Origin: Azolla caroliniana
Taxonomy: Eukaryota; Polypodiophyta
Reading direction: 5' to 3'
Length of the DNA: 64,000 bases
Assembly (NCBI GenBank): GCA_043228905.1
Contig: JBHGNT010000005.1
Span: 22,382,001-22,446,000, forward strand
Below, one piece after another: positions 12,114 to 25,400 of the stretch; the first letter of the stretch is position 1, and the number at the start of each line of letters is the position of its first letter. The translations under genes were made by a program, and so were the position numbers. The notes under the pieces are model-generated. The model searched no databases. It saw only the letters and a program-made list of their open reading frames with translations, and was not told where the DNA came from.

Positions 12114-15100
12114 ATGTGTGTTCAAACTTATCCACCTATGTCACTTGTGAATTGGGGTCGTCAATTAGTCTATTGGTAGCAAGGTCGGGCCCGATAGTCT
12201 AGTTATTTGGCAGAAGGATCAGGGTTGGAGTCGGTAGTTTAGTCTACTATTGCATAACATGTTTTAGAAACATTATGGGCTTGACACCTCACAACACATT
12301 ACGCGCCTGACACCTAGCGAGACGATATGTGTTTAGCTTTCGGGAATCGATTACATGTTGTGGCTCTCCACATTGAAAAGATTGACTTTTCAGAACATGC
12401 CCCCACCTCACAATGGTTTGAATCGAGGGCGCCCATTGGGAGATTTGATCAATCGCTTCAAAGTTTGGGAAGCATTCTATAACTTGCCATTTGGTTATAT
12501 TTATGTATGTAAGTGGACCCCCATAGAAATCTATATTGATGTATGTTTTCCGCTTCTCATGCAAATGTTATCCCTTTCCTCAATTTTTCACTATTTTAAA
12601 TGTTGTTGAGTGGAAACTCACCAACACATTTCCTTGCCAAGGCCCAAGAAGCCCAACTAATCTTGATTTTAATTGATCAATCAACATCAAGCATTAAAAG
12701 TCATAAACAATCTCTTCAATTCAGTCAAATTGAGTATTGATGTATATATTTTATGTACATAAATGTGTGTGGGCGTGTCAATTTTTGGGAAGTTTTGTTT
12801 TGTTACATCTCAAAATTGAAGGTTTGCATTTCAACTCCAAAATTTTAACTAACTTTTCCGGACATTGTGAGTAGATTTTACATTGATCTTGAGTCCTTTT
12901 CAAACAAAGGCTTTTATATGGGTGAAAGAAAGGAAAGAAAAAAGAGAGACTTGAAAGTGACAAGTATGCAGAATTAAAATGAGTTTTGTTCCTTCAATTT
13001 GGCATGCGGAAGAGAGTAAATAAAAAATGAGACTTGAGTGAAAATTTTGACAAGAAAAAACAGATTGCATCGTAGAATTTGGCCTATGTCAGGAAACAAG
13101 TATGTCCCTTTCACATTAGCCCAGAGATCAAACTTTGTGTAGATAAGGTGCAAACCAAATCGTCACTTTCTAAACAATGTCTACATGATATTCCCACTTT
13201 CGATTATTGATCAATAATAACACCAAGGAATCAACTAAAATTTTGTATGTTGGGCCGCCCAAGGATTCAATGTTATGCTAAAAAAAGTCAATACACTTGT
13301 TATAAGAAAGTTGGCATAATAAAAACACTTTTGCCTCATTTACGTGAAGAACACGCCAATAAATTAATGCAATGGTAAAATATGTAGTGTGATTCGTCAT
13401 CCATGTATGGATATTCATGAAAATATCCAATTTTATCTAAAACATTGTGTTTGATATTATCATGTGCAATTTGCATCAACATGTGCATTTAGTACACAAT
13501 AACATGCAATTTAACCCGCCTAATTTCAACATGTCTAATATAGGAGCTCTCGCTTCTAGTTCAAAAATCTCATAATCATATTGTTGCGCAATCCAATTTA
13601 CTAGCTTAAACGATAAGGCACCCAACCCTATATCAAGTTTTGATTGTTTTTGCAACATTTCCGTAGTATCCTTGAGTTCCCACCCTTATCTTCAACATGA
13701 CACCCTGTCTACAATCTTTGCAAATAACTCTACATTGCTCACTTATGCAATGTGTAAAGTATTCAAAATATCATTGTAATTCACAATACTAGATAACTAA
13801 GGTCACAATGAGCTCTCTCCAGTTTTGCATAATCATGTTTTGTCTCTAACAATTTTGGGCTCACTTTTACTACCATGTCTTGTTGATGAAACATTGCATT
13901 CAATGTTTAGGTAGCTAGTTTTATTGTGCCTTTGCATCCTTTGTGTCATGCTAAGAAATTAGGATGCGTACTCCACGGCACTCCTATCTTCCATTTGGTT
14001 GTAATGTTGTTGTTTTAGGGGTAATGAATTGTTCCTAGTAGGATCCTCAAAGCATTCCTTCTTTATCTCGATGCAAAGAAGAACACGTGGGTAAGAGCAA
14101 TGTCCTTGAATGCCTACCAGAGCAACGTCTAGAACTTGATAGTTGATTCCATTAACTACACATGATTTCACCCAATTCCCCTCATGCTCATTCGTCAACT
14201 TCTCATGGAATCTCGAAGAGGTTCCTTAAAAATAATGTTCGCCACGTGGGTGCAATCGATCTTTTTAACCTTCATTACAAGCAAATCTAGGGTTGAATGT
14301 TTAGGAGTGAGCTAAGTTGATTGGAGACGGGCTTAAGGTTTAGTTCATATGCCTTCAAATGGAGGAATGTTGTGACTTTTGAGTGTTGACCCTACCATTT
14401 ATAAATATGGCTAGAACTCATCCAATAGTAATGTTATTTCACGAGTCTTCAGATCATCGCCACATGTCATAATGAATAAATAGTATTGCTATTTAACAAT
14501 TACCCATTATTATAAAATAAAAAATGAAAGTAGTTATCGAGAGTGTATTGAAATTGCCTTGATATTTGTTTCAAGGTTTCATGTGTCTTTACTTGATATG
14601 TCGAACATGAAAGTTTTTTTTTACATCTTCTTGGTTGTGTAATTGTTGTGTCCATAGGAGAGACCAATGGAAGATAATTAAATTTAACCTATAAAACTTC
14701 ACATGATTTAATATTTATAACTTCCTTTTAATATGTGTGTGTGTGTGTGCATACATGTATCAAGATGTGTGTTTGGGGCAAAGATGTAGACCATGCACTA
14801 CACATTTTGACAAATTTCCTTGATGCAATGCCATTTCTAGGTTTTTGAACTATTGAGGGGTTTCAAAAGAATTCATATATTTGGGTCATTCAAAAAATAT
14901 AACCACCCATTCAAATGTGAGCGGTTAATCTCTTGATGATATCTAAGAAATACAAGATCATTCATAAAAGAACACAATACATGACGTGTCATTCTAAAGT
15001 GACCAGAGAATTGGTGAGGATTGAAGTTTTGACATCATCTACTCATGGTTGATGAATGAATTAATCTATAGATCAAAATAACTATAGTACAGGAAATCCA

Positions 15101-16605
15101 CTTCTTTGTTGTTTACGACATGTTATCATAGTCAAATATATCGTGACTGTGACTGCCCATTTTTCACGAAGAATGTTGTAAACTCGTATGGGTTAGTGAT
15201 AAGGATGCAATGTCCCATTTTTCACGAAGAATGTTGTAAACTCATATGGGTTAGTGATAAGGATGCAATGTCCCAATCTGGAAGGAAGATTTTGAATGGA
15301 TTAAACATTGACTGTGAATTTAATAATAGGTCTTGAAAACCTCGATGTAGTGATGAAATGTCACATGACAAATCATTTATGATTAAAAAAATCGTCATTG
15401 CCTTGCTAAAGCTCAAAAAATCTATTCCAGCACCAAGAGAAATGACTAATTGACATACCTATGAGTCCTAAGCATGCATAATCACAACAACACAATGAGC
15501 ATATTCATATGACAATATCACGAAGAGGTTTAAAAGCTCCAAACCATGTATCTATACCCAATAAATGATGCATCATGGGCACTATATTACGAAATACCGA
15601 AATACAACATTGTTTTTTCATGACTTCCAGATTGAAAAGTAATTGAACCACAAAATACGAACAATTATGTTTTCTTGAATGGTATATAGTTAGGCCAACT
15701 ATAAGTTCGTGAACTAGATAAATAGGTTATAATAAGCAAGAGAAAATATTAAATTATAATGGAAAATATGATAACCTCTTCTTGGAGGATTCTTGTTTAA
15801 CATGTATTGGAGGATGGATAAATTAGATATTTTGTATTATTTCCTAGACAATGATTGGTTAACATGTCTATCTATTTACTATCCAGGTAAAATTTGTTAT
15901 TCATTTTTTATTGGTGACCAAAACTCATGATCAATGACATGCACATGGTTGTCGAAGATAGAGCTTTGTTCGGATTTTGATGCCACGAACAACATAGACC
16001 TATGATTCATGAATATATATGCCTAATATGCTGCTCAAAGTTGACAAGTCATAGAGGATGGATGAATCAGGTATTGTGAATTAAGCCTTATATGATGATT
16101 AGTTAGCATGTCTATGGATTTAAGGTCTAGGTCAAATTCACTGCTTACTTTTGACACGTTACTTGAAACAAGCCAAGGGCTAGTGACACCCACCAAGGGC
16201 TAATGATGTATATGGGTGTGGAAGATGGAGTGTAGCCCGGTTTTCGCCAACAAGGAAGATAGTAGTAGTTCACCCACCAACTATGTATGGAGCATAGCAT
16301 GTCTACTACTATGGGACGAGCAGTTGTGAGTGCGTTAGCAGGAATCATGGCCGATGATGTGATGCATACGAGCATGGAAGATACGTGACGGGAAGTTGTA
16401 GTCGACAAGGGTTTAGGGTTCGGACTTCGATTGACACAAACATACATGATAGGCATATGAAATATGTCAAGTCTCGTGATGTTTCGATGCATGGACATGG
16501 ACATGGATATGGACATGGACATGCTCCCATCCATCTTGTGATTGAAATGTCATTGTTTTTTCCTTTGTGCCTTGGGGGATCCAAAGATAATGGCTTTAGG
16601 GTTGA
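12114..16605. other. AT-rich intergenic DNA, no gene seen
   Basis: No coding region is recognisable. It contains a TG microsatellite (about 14733-14749), a 58-bp tandem duplication (15156-15271), a short (ACATGG)n run near 16490-16525 and many short frames without domains. Confidence 0.6.
15156..15271. repeat. 58-bp tandem duplication, two copies
   Basis: Positions 15156-15213 and 15214-15271 are identical except for one G/A difference (cgtatggg versus catatggg). The unit starts cccatttttcacg and ends gatgcaatgt. The near identity implies a recent event. Confidence 0.95.
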
Positions 16606-16656
16606 AGAGAGAGAGAGAGAGAGATAGATAGAGATAGATAGAGATAGAGATAGATA

Positions 16657-16697
<41 letters not shown>

Positions 16698-16748
16698 CTC
16701 TTTTGTTTTTCAAAATTGGGGGGAAAAAAGAACACATATTTTCAAGTT

Positions 16749-16787
<39 letters not shown>

Positions 16788-16808
16788 GAGAAGAAGAAGA
16801 AGAAGAAG
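16606..16808. repeat. GA/GATA/GAA microsatellite cluster upstream of the kinase gene
   Basis: GA with interspersed GATA runs from 16606 to 16697, then GA and GAA run from 16751 to 16808. They lie 350-560 bp upstream of the kinase start codon. GA repeats are bound by plant BPC/GAGA factors (established knowledge); a role here is inference. Confidence 0.9.
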
Positions 16809-16982
16809 TACCAAAAACAATCAGACAGAATGACTCTGTTTCTTCTCTCTGTCTCTGTTTCAAAATGCTCTGTTTTCCTCTGTCTTGTTTCAAAATCCTC
16901 TGTGCTCTCTTGCAAGCAATTTGTTCTCTTAGCTTCCATGAAACTACACTGTTCCTAGCCTCAAGAAAAAACCCCTAAATAG

Positions 16983-16984
<2 letters not shown>

Positions 16985-17014
<30 letters not shown>
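16985..17014. repeat. (CT)n microsatellite in the kinase 5' region
   Basis: About 30 bp of CT repeats lie 150 bp upstream of the kinase ATG, probably in the leader or proximal promoter. They are the reverse complement of the GA tract at 16751-16790 and could pair with it. Confidence 0.9.
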
Positions 17015-17016
<2 letters not shown>

Positions 17017-17162
17017 GAAACAGAGATTTTATGTACTGATAGTGCCAAAGCAGAGTGTTTCTCTTTCTAAGACAGAGCGTTGTTACTAATAGTGCCCACA
17101 ATAGAGTGCTTTTCCCTGAAACCAGAGCATTGTCACTCATTGTGGCCAAAACAGGGGAGGCT

Positions 17163-20041
17163 ATGGCCAGAAGAATGACATTTTCCTCACCACAGAGTAG
17201 CCCAGAGAAGAATGGCAACAATGTTTCCATCGCTATTCTCAGTGTCATCTCTGCCTTAGCAGTCTCTGCTTTGCTTGTAGCTCTATTCTACTACCTCTAC
17301 ATGCGACAGAAAGTGAAGAAGAAAAGCCATGGTCAAGGTAGGTACTCAAATTTCCATTCACTATTTTGATCGGTAAAAAGGAAAAATAATAGTCTTCTTT
17401 CAATGTCTTCTCAAAAGATTAAGCATTGGAGAGCTAATTTTAATGCAATGTAACGCAATTTGATTGTCCCTCTTATCCAACAGATGGTTTAAAAGGGTTC
17501 TTCTGATGATACTTTTGTTTTGTTCCCTTTCTTGCAAACCCCAAATCTGGCGTTTTTATTGTTATAGTTGATGAATGCATATGCATATTTATATATATTT
17601 TAAACCTAAAGTTGAGTTTTAGATGGTCCTTTCCATGATTGTATGATTAATATTCTTGTCTTCCCTAAAGCTGGAGTTTAGATGGTCGATTTGATGGAAG
17701 TAGAAATGTTTTTTTTACCCTCTTCCTTAAGCACTTCAGTTTTGAATTTGATAAAGCAGGGTTCAAGAGTGATTCTGCGGGAAATTCAGCTTCAAAAAGT
17801 GCAAAATATGCGGCAGGGAAACATTCAGCTGCACTTGTTTTTACATACAAGCAGCTACAAGTAGCTACCCACAATTTCCATGATGCAAATGTGGTTGGCC
17901 GAGGTGGGTTTGGGACGGTGTATAAGGGGGTGCTGCCTGATGGAAGAACAGCTGCAATTAAGCAACTTGATCAGAGTAGCAAGCAAGGAGACTTGGAATT
18001 TCGTGTGGAGGTATGTTCTCATTGTGTAAGTTCACACAATATGTGTGTATAAGAAAGTATAGATTACCTTGGGCACTTTATGCTGTGGCAACTCCCATTC
18101 TTTTCTGAATATGAATGCAAGATCATGACACCAATATGGTACATTGGTAGATGACTAGGATGAGTTAATGTGTCTAGGTGCCTTATGTGGCGACAACATT
18201 ATAGCTGTTAGCTAATAATCTAATTTTAGCTGGAGAGCCTAGGAAGGATATGGTTAATCTATGTATATGGCCAAAAGTCCAAGAGTAGTTAGATATCAAA
18301 GAAAATCTAGGGATAAACTACTTTTGGCATGGCATATGTGATATGGGTCAATGGTGAATCTACATCTATGTTTTTCAGGAATAATTTATTATGATTTTGT
18401 TCACGAGTGGCTTATATGATTTGAGCAATACTGTGGTATGAAACCAATTATAGGTTGAGAGCCTGGGAAAGCTAGGGGTACTCTATCTGGTGTGCAACAT
18501 GGGGTACAGGTCAATGTCAGGGTGCTAAATCTAAATGTATCATTGAATAATCTAACAAGAGTATACAGGTTGCTTATAGTAAATCCAAGCATAGCTTACT
18601 CATATTGTGCTAGGATGTGAGTGTGTCCTGAGAATTTTTACACATTTCGTCTATTCTCCAAGATCAATTTTATTAATGACATATTGGTATTGTTTCACTT
18701 CTATATATGTAGGTAGACATGCTGAGCAAGTTGCACTCTCCCCATCTCTTGGGGCTTATAGGCTATTGTGCTGACCAAACCCATAGAATCCTGGTCTATG
18801 ATTACATGTCAAATGGCAGCTTGCACGAACATCTTTACTCGAAAGGTATGATTATAATTTGCAGCACTTCCTACTTTCTTTTCTTTTCTCAGGTTATGTT
18901 AAATTTTTGCAATACCTATTCATGTTTCTTGCATAGTAATACTTATGCCTATTGTTCTCCATGCATCATATTCTTGTGATAAATTTCTAGCCATGTAATG
19001 TTATAGTTTAATAAAAGGTTTTTTTCAAATCTTATTTTTCCACATGAAAAACTCTAAAGCATATGATGGTTTTCTTTTGTTGATGAAACCCTAATATCCA
19101 ATCTTAATGTGGTTATTATCAGGAATACCAGGTAGCCCTCTATTTCTAGATTGGGAAACCCGAATGAGAGTAGCCCTTGATTCAGCAAGGGGACTAGAAT
19201 ACCTCCATGAATGTGTAAACCCTCCCGTAATACATAGAGATTTTAAGAGTAGCAATATACTTCTTGATGAGAATTTCAATGCGAAGGTCTCAGATTTTGG
19301 GCTGGCGAAGCTTGGATCTGATGAAATCGGTGGTCTTGTATCGACTCGAGTTCTAGGAACTCATGGATATGTGGCACCTGAGTTAGTTTTTTCATCATTT
19401 TGCTTAACAATATTACATATTTCATGATAGACAACCAATGACAATATTTTGTTGTTATTAGGTATGCAATGACAGGACACTTAACAACCAAGTCAGATGT
19501 GTATAGTTATGGAGTAGTGTTGCTTGAGTTGTTAACAGGTCGGGTTCCTGTTGATATGAAAAGACCCTTGGGGCAAGGAGTTCTTGTATCATGGGTAAAC
19601 AATTGTTAGTTTGAGAAAAGATGGATCTTGTAGTGATACCATTTTCTCGTCTTTTACCTTTAACAAAGGATTTGATATGCTTTTCAGGCATTACCTCGTC
19701 TGACGGACCGGAAAAAGCTTGCTGAGATGGTCGATCCTCTCCTTGAAGGACAGTATGCAATGAAAGAGTTGATACAAGTGAGTGAAGAACACTTATATTT
19801 CTTTTCATATCAAAAGATTGCTCAATCTTGTATATATGTATGTATGTATGTATGTTTGTAGGTGGCTGCAATAGCTGCAATGTGTGTACAACCTGAGGCG
19901 GATTACCGACCTCTTATGACGGATGTGGTGCAATCTCTCATCCCTCTTTTAAAGAGCAAAAGTGTACAAAAGATTGCGGCGACCAATGAATTGCAACACC
20001 AAAATGTGACCTTCAACCCATCTTCAATGGACAATGCTTGA
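17163..20041 (+). CDS. Receptor-like serine/threonine kinase with very short ectodomain (7 exons, 406 aa)
   Basis: The reconstructed CDS joins 17163-17337, 17760-18010, 18713-18845, 19123-19381, 19462-19594, 19688-19777 and 19862-20041. Every junction is GT-AG and the phases are consistent. Residues 1-20 are a short polar N-terminus; about 21-45 form one membrane helix followed by a basic stop-transfer run (RQKVKKK). The kinase domain covers about 86-385, with G-loop [11 protein letters not shown] (105-115), ATP-binding Lys126 in [14 protein letters not shown] (224-231, an RD kinase), DFGLAK from 244 and APEYAMTG. All catalytic residues are present, so it should be active at the plasma membrane, phosphorylating cytosolic substrates. 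There is no signal peptide and no ligand-binding ectodomain, so it probably works with a co-receptor. An in-frame ATG at 17055 could extend the N-terminus, but 17163 gives the family-like start. Family placement (PERK/CDG1-like) is tentative. Confidence 0.9.
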
Positions 20042-21424
20042 TGATCCAATTTAGGCGTGTGCTGCTCTTTTCAAATTGGTACAAATAGTGCATGTTAAAT
20101 AGAAACAAAAAAGCCATCTATTTGCTACAAATGCTACGAGAGATAATGGAAAGGATTTTAGAGACAATGGAAACATGGGAATCCTTAGGCACAATGCCAT
20201 AGTGCCATCCTCAAGAAAAACTCATTGAGGTTTTTTGTTGCATATATATATGTCCAGAAGGATGTGTAATTGAAGTTTTTTGTTTCATATAAGCGTGTTA
20301 CACATTGGCATCCCCGAGAACTCATTTTATTGTGTATTTGACATGGGGCACATCCATAAAACCTTTGATTACATGCTTCTCCCCAGGCTTCTGATGCATT
20401 ATTAATTGCAAACAAGTACAAGTGTCAATCGCCAAGTCTCGAATTTGTGTTGAATTGATTGTTTTTTTAAAATTTTTGTTTTTAGTAATGTTTCCATGTC
20501 AGAGGTAATCCAGTTTGCTTAATATTAAACAAATATCTATCCCGTGATATTTTTTGGTTCTAGAGCTTGTAAATAAGGATTTGATACTTACTATTGAAAA
20601 TTCTCGTTTCAAAGCCTTTTGAGCAATAACTCAAGGCTAAAAGCTTGGAAACAAGAATATGGGGTACTTTGCATTGAACTCTTGTTTCAAAGCTGACTAT
20701 TGCAAATGAAAAGTTTCTGAAGATTTGGATCCGTGAGCCAAATGTCTTTGGTGATCAGTATATTAAATGGTTTTAAATGATAATATACAAAAAATGTATT
20801 GATCGGTGTTTCCAATGAATCTTAAATCCATGAACTTTGCAAACAACAGTAAAAAGTTTGCTTTTGTTTTTACGGTGTTTGAAATCAATTTATTCTTTAA
20901 GACTCATCTTGTTTTACAATGTCTCTACAGTGTTAGAAATCCATGATCGGTGTTCTTTACCAGTTCACCTGATTTCTTAGGGCTCTTCAAAGTTAACAAT
21001 TATTAATAAGGCCAGTTATAGACAATTATTGATAATGGTTAGGCAATGCTTTAACATTATTCAATCATAACTCCAGCATATTTATTTGTAGTATATATCC
21101 CCAATGATGCAAACCATGTAGACAATTGCTAGTAAAACTTGATTTCAAATGAATTAACTCAATCTAGTGTTGCACAATCTTAGAGCCTTTACATTATCTC
21201 CGCAAGAATCTTGTGCAAAGATTAGATATTTTATTGTGCTGTGTACATGTATTATGCAAGCCTCACTCTTTCAAGAAATCCATCAACATGGAATCCTCTA
21301 TTATTTTGTCACCTATAGAATCCCTTATTGTCACCATTCAGTCATTTGATTGATATACATAGGTCTGTAATGACAAACTATAAGAAAGTGATATGATAGT
21401 CATATATATATATATGTATGTATG

Positions 21425-21465
<41 letters not shown>

Positions 21466-21653
21466 TTTTCCTTTTTACATATATTATGATAGTAGTATAC
21501 ATTTATAGGACAATGGGGGCATATGCTAGTACCAATAAATGATTGAGATCACACTAAATAACACCATAGTGGCTGTAGCATAGAGAAGTAGGGTATTCAA
21601 ATAAACTTAGAAAACATAGAGCAAGTTATAGTATTAGCTAGGTACGGTTTCGC
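20042..21653. other. Intergenic region between kinase and VQ genes
   Basis: Holds the 3' UTRs of the two convergent genes and AT-rich DNA. A TATG/TATA microsatellite lies at about 21403-21465. No other gene was seen. Confidence 0.6.
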
Positions 21654-22340
21654 TCAATGATAGATGGCGAAATGGCCGGGTAGCAATAGCGGAGGTAGAA
21701 GGGTGATGTCCGGCACAGGGGTGTCGGCCAAGAGTCCGGCGTATATGTCCACCTCGCCCATTCGTAATGCCCCATCATCATCATCATCTTCTCTATGGTA
21801 GCTATGGTGGCCATCAATGGAACCAACATAGGGTCCACTACTACTCTTGTTACAATCATAGAGTCCATCCACCATGGAACTGGAAAAATCCATGGATGAA
21901 TTTGAGGATGGGCATAGCAATTGGTCCAAGTGATGGCCAATTGTCCCGGAGACGGACACCATGGAATCGAGGATGTCCATCATTTCCTTGCCGCGGACCT
22001 CGACCATCGCCCCGTTACTGCAGATGTTGAGCTCGCGGAGCGTGTTCCAATAGCGGGAGCAGATGTCCGATCTCCCGGTGAGCTTCTGGACCAATGATGG
22101 GAAGCTCGCGCTGTCCGTCTTGACAAGGACGGGGTCGAAGATCTGGACGACCTTGAGCAAGCCATCGCCATCGCCATCGCCATAACCGCCTGCGGGATCG
22201 GGCTTGGCCATGGCCACTGTGTGCCCGTAGTAGTCTTCTGGATCGACATGGGGATCCATCTCAGCTTGATACTGTAGTAGCAGCCCATGATTGGATTGGG
22301 GCCTCATGTGGGTGGTAGAAGGGGGGTTAGTCTTAATCAT
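21654..22340 (-). CDS. VQ motif-containing protein (228 aa, intronless)
   Basis: A single-exon frame whose defining VQ motif FPSLVQKLTG lies at residues 80-89, matching the FxxxVQxLTG consensus that binds WRKY transcription factors in the nucleus. The motif is preceded by a Gly-Asp repeat (51-60) encoded by an ATCGCC-type repeat and followed by a short region with no known domain (RYWNTLRELNICSNG). The C-terminus is rich in Ser and Asp. Length and lack of introns are typical of angiosperm VQ genes. VQ proteins modulate defence and growth responses (family knowledge); the specific WRKY partner cannot be told. ATGs at 22340, 22307 and 22256 are all possible starts; I keep the first because the frame is open and the TATA box is about 110 bp upstream. 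Confidence 0.85.
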   Translation of the reverse strand: MIKTNPPSTTHMRPQSNHGLLLQYQAEMDPHVDPEDYYGHTVAMAKPDPAGGYGDGDGDGLLKVVQIFDPVLVKTDSASFPSLVQKLTGRSDICSRYWNTLRELNICSNGAMVEVRGKEMMDILDSMVSVSGTIGHHLDQLLCPSSNSSMDFSSSMVDGLYDCNKSSSGPYVGSIDGHHSYHREDDDDDGALRMGEVDIYAGLLADTPVPDITLLPPLLLPGHFAIYH

Positions 22341-22432
22341 ATGTGATTACTTCTAATTAATCATATGTCATTAGTGCTCATCCTCAATTGTGATTAGTTC
22401 TAATTATTCATATGTGATTAGTGTTAATCATG
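22336..22432. promoter_or_regulatory. Clustered CATATG / TGATTAG repeats at the VQ gene 5' end
   Basis: Three imperfect repeats combine CATATGT, (T/C)ATTAGT and TCTAATTA between 22336 and 22432, directly upstream of the VQ start. CATATG is an E-box-type hexamer and the ATTA cores resemble homeodomain sites. Binding is inference from motif only. Confidence 0.35.
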
Positions 22433-22450
22433 GCTTTTACTTAAAGCCAT

Positions 22451-22459
22451 TTATATATA
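22451..22459 (-). promoter_or_regulatory. TATA box of the VQ gene
   Basis: The minus strand reads TATATATAA about 110 bp upstream of the ATG at 22340. Confidence 0.45.
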
Positions 22460-25400
22460 CACATGAATTTTCTAAGACCTACATAATTTCCTTGTCCTAA
22501 AAACAACAACAACAACAACAACAACAACAAACAAAAGCTAAGTGCACATTACCAACCCCAATATCCCCCCCATCTCCTTAAACCTACTAGATATTCACTT
22601 TTCGGACAGTAGGGCCTAACTACGCCTTGGGTAGAAACCACATGATGTGTTAGTGCGGTGTTTGATGAGATGTTATTTTATATAGAGGTATCATACACGT
22701 GATCATGGGTCGGTATATATTGGTGTATGGTTCAAGGTTATATGGTGGTATCGTACATGTGATCGGTTCATATGCTAGCAACGCATTTTTGTCGTGATAT
22801 TAAGGTGGTATTGTAATTGTCACATTTATCGCACCTTTCGGGGAGGTAGGGCAGATGTGCATCAATTTATCGCAAAGGGGGCGCACGCGCACACACACAC
22901 ACACACACACACAATGAAGCTATCACATGTGTGCAATACACCTTGAACCCCTTGCCATTGATGTGCCATGTATGACACATGCAATATGTCATACATGTTG
23001 ATGCTAGTACTAATTACATCGTTGATTCGCTATTATCATTGGCATCAACATGTTGCTTTACACAATCCATAATGCAGGGCAAACAAATCTTTATAGCATT
23101 CTCTAGTATCATGTTTGTCATGATCCAATTATGTTGCCACGTGACTTTTAGGGCCGTTTACAATACAGTAAATAAGTGCACCATCAACATCGCTACTTAC
23201 TCAATCCCAAATCCCACCTTTGCATGATTTATTGCGCTCCATGCTAATCCACAGTATGTAGACCTTCTACCAGAAAAACTTCTAAAATAAGTGCATCATC
23301 AATCAACGTCTTGACTAACTCCTCATCTCCAAACCCCACCCTTGAAGTGCACAATTTCCTCGTATTCCACCAAAAGGACTTGGCACGATTAAGAGTATGA
23401 CAATTTCAACATACTTAATGTTATTAATAACAAAAAACACGATAATGCACCCGCACACAATGCCACCAAACCTTTGCAAGAAAATTTTGACTTGTGTATG
23501 TAGCAATGACGCGATCGTGCACGTAAACAGAACGCGCAACATGAATCAACATAATAAATTCATATGTGGACAATGTGAACAAAAGTATCCAGACACTTTG
23601 ATTGTTAAATATAGATGTGAACAACTTGTTAATTCCACTTTCCACAGATGATGGTTTGAGTGGTAAATTTTAGTTTTACTTTTAGGTGCTCTGACTCTAA
23701 ATCAAGAAAATTTCAACCATATGGAGTTAGCGTAATTATCCATGTTTTGTACACACGCTTCAATATTTTTTATGGTGTGCCATCTTGAATCTCATCTCAT
23801 TGATGAGGAATCAAGAATCATGAGGGGCAATTGTCCCATCCCTTAGTAGCGTCATTCTAAAACCACATTTACACACAAACTAGAAATTCATTGTGTCTTC
23901 ACCCGTACCATATGTGTTTAAGATCCATGTAAAATGGAAAACATTTGCTCTCTTTGCCAACGTTAATGATTTCTTTCGGTTTTGTAGGAGATTCCACGTG
24001 AATAGGCACTTTCATATGGAAATTTGTGGGCATTTTCCTTATGAATTAACTTAAATAATTTAGTTGTGTACATTCATGCCATTGCTTTATTTGACCACAT
24101 GTTCCCCTAAAGGCTAAGATCATGCCCCAAGGTGGGAATGTGTGAGAGCCCCCAAGGTGAATTTTTGTCATGTTGTGAACCATGCTCGTATTTTGACCCA
24201 TGTAGTGCAAGAAAGAGTTCAATCATTGACGGTAAAAAAATATTGTGACGTCCATCAAGTTTTGAATTAAATGGGATATGAGTTTATGGTCTTTATGGTT
24301 CCTAAATTATATCTACTTCTTGAAGATGAAGGTGGCCTAATATAAATGCCCTTAATAGGTTCATATGATATGATAGAGCATAAGTTTGAAGGTATCCTTA
24401 GATTCCTCTTGGTTTAATACTTGCTTAAATACATTGATTAATTATGGATGCCAATATGAAGGTTACAATGTTTTTAGCCCATATTTAGGCCTACAAAGTG
24501 CTTGCAAATAAGGTAGTTTGTGGTTGCCCATATTGGGGCTTATGATTGTACCCATCTAACAATCTCCTCACTTCTTTGAGCTTTTTGATCCCTCTTTTTT
24601 ACTACCATTCTTGTAAGGCCGCATATTTGCTGAGTTATTACCTTTTTGTTTATTTATACATACTGTCTTGTATCTATAGTAATTGGCCTAGACCCCAATC
24701 GCACACACCCAACTAGGTGTTGGGCATAAAAGTGCAAGGGCAGATGAGATTAAGTGTCATACAAGTTAGAGGGGTATGGTTAATAGTTGTATTGTGCAAG
24801 TCTTCATGTTGATTATGGTCGCCACATTAATTATGAGCTCCCTAACAAGGCAAAGAGAATTTGAGGCTTGGTGGTGGTCATCTATATTTTGACTAACTAA
24901 ATACAATTCAAAATGGGTCACTAATCAACAACAAGCAAGGATCTAAACCTTGTAAAAATTTAGAATGGGGCGATAATAATGCACTCTATCAATGCTCTCT
25001 TATTGTTTCACAAACAATATTGATATTTTTTTGGGTTTTAGAGTATGCAAACCAATAAGAATTTTATAACTTTTTTTCATCTACCTTTTAGTCCTAAATT
25101 ATACGACATTTACTAGAGCACGCAATCGACTCCACGCCCATCGATGTTTGAACTTTGAGATATTAAAATTGTAAAAGATCTAGATGAATCAAAGGAAGAG
25201 CCATTATATAGTAACATATGTTGTCAATGCTTTTTAAACATCGAAGGTACCTAGAAGGGAGAGGAATCAAGCTTTAAAAAATCTCCCACATATGATAAAG
25301 GCATTCGTCATTCAAAGCATGGAAGATAATGAAAACGAGAAGTAACCAATAGGAGGTAACATGTAATAACTTGTAGAAAAGGCTCATATGTATTGAAGGA

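Noticed and set aside
12155-12235. Possible tRNA or SINE-like stretch (tctattggtagcaagg ... agggttggagtc)
   Set aside because: A- and B-box matches are poor, no cloverleaf can be drawn and there is no A-tail or target-site duplication.
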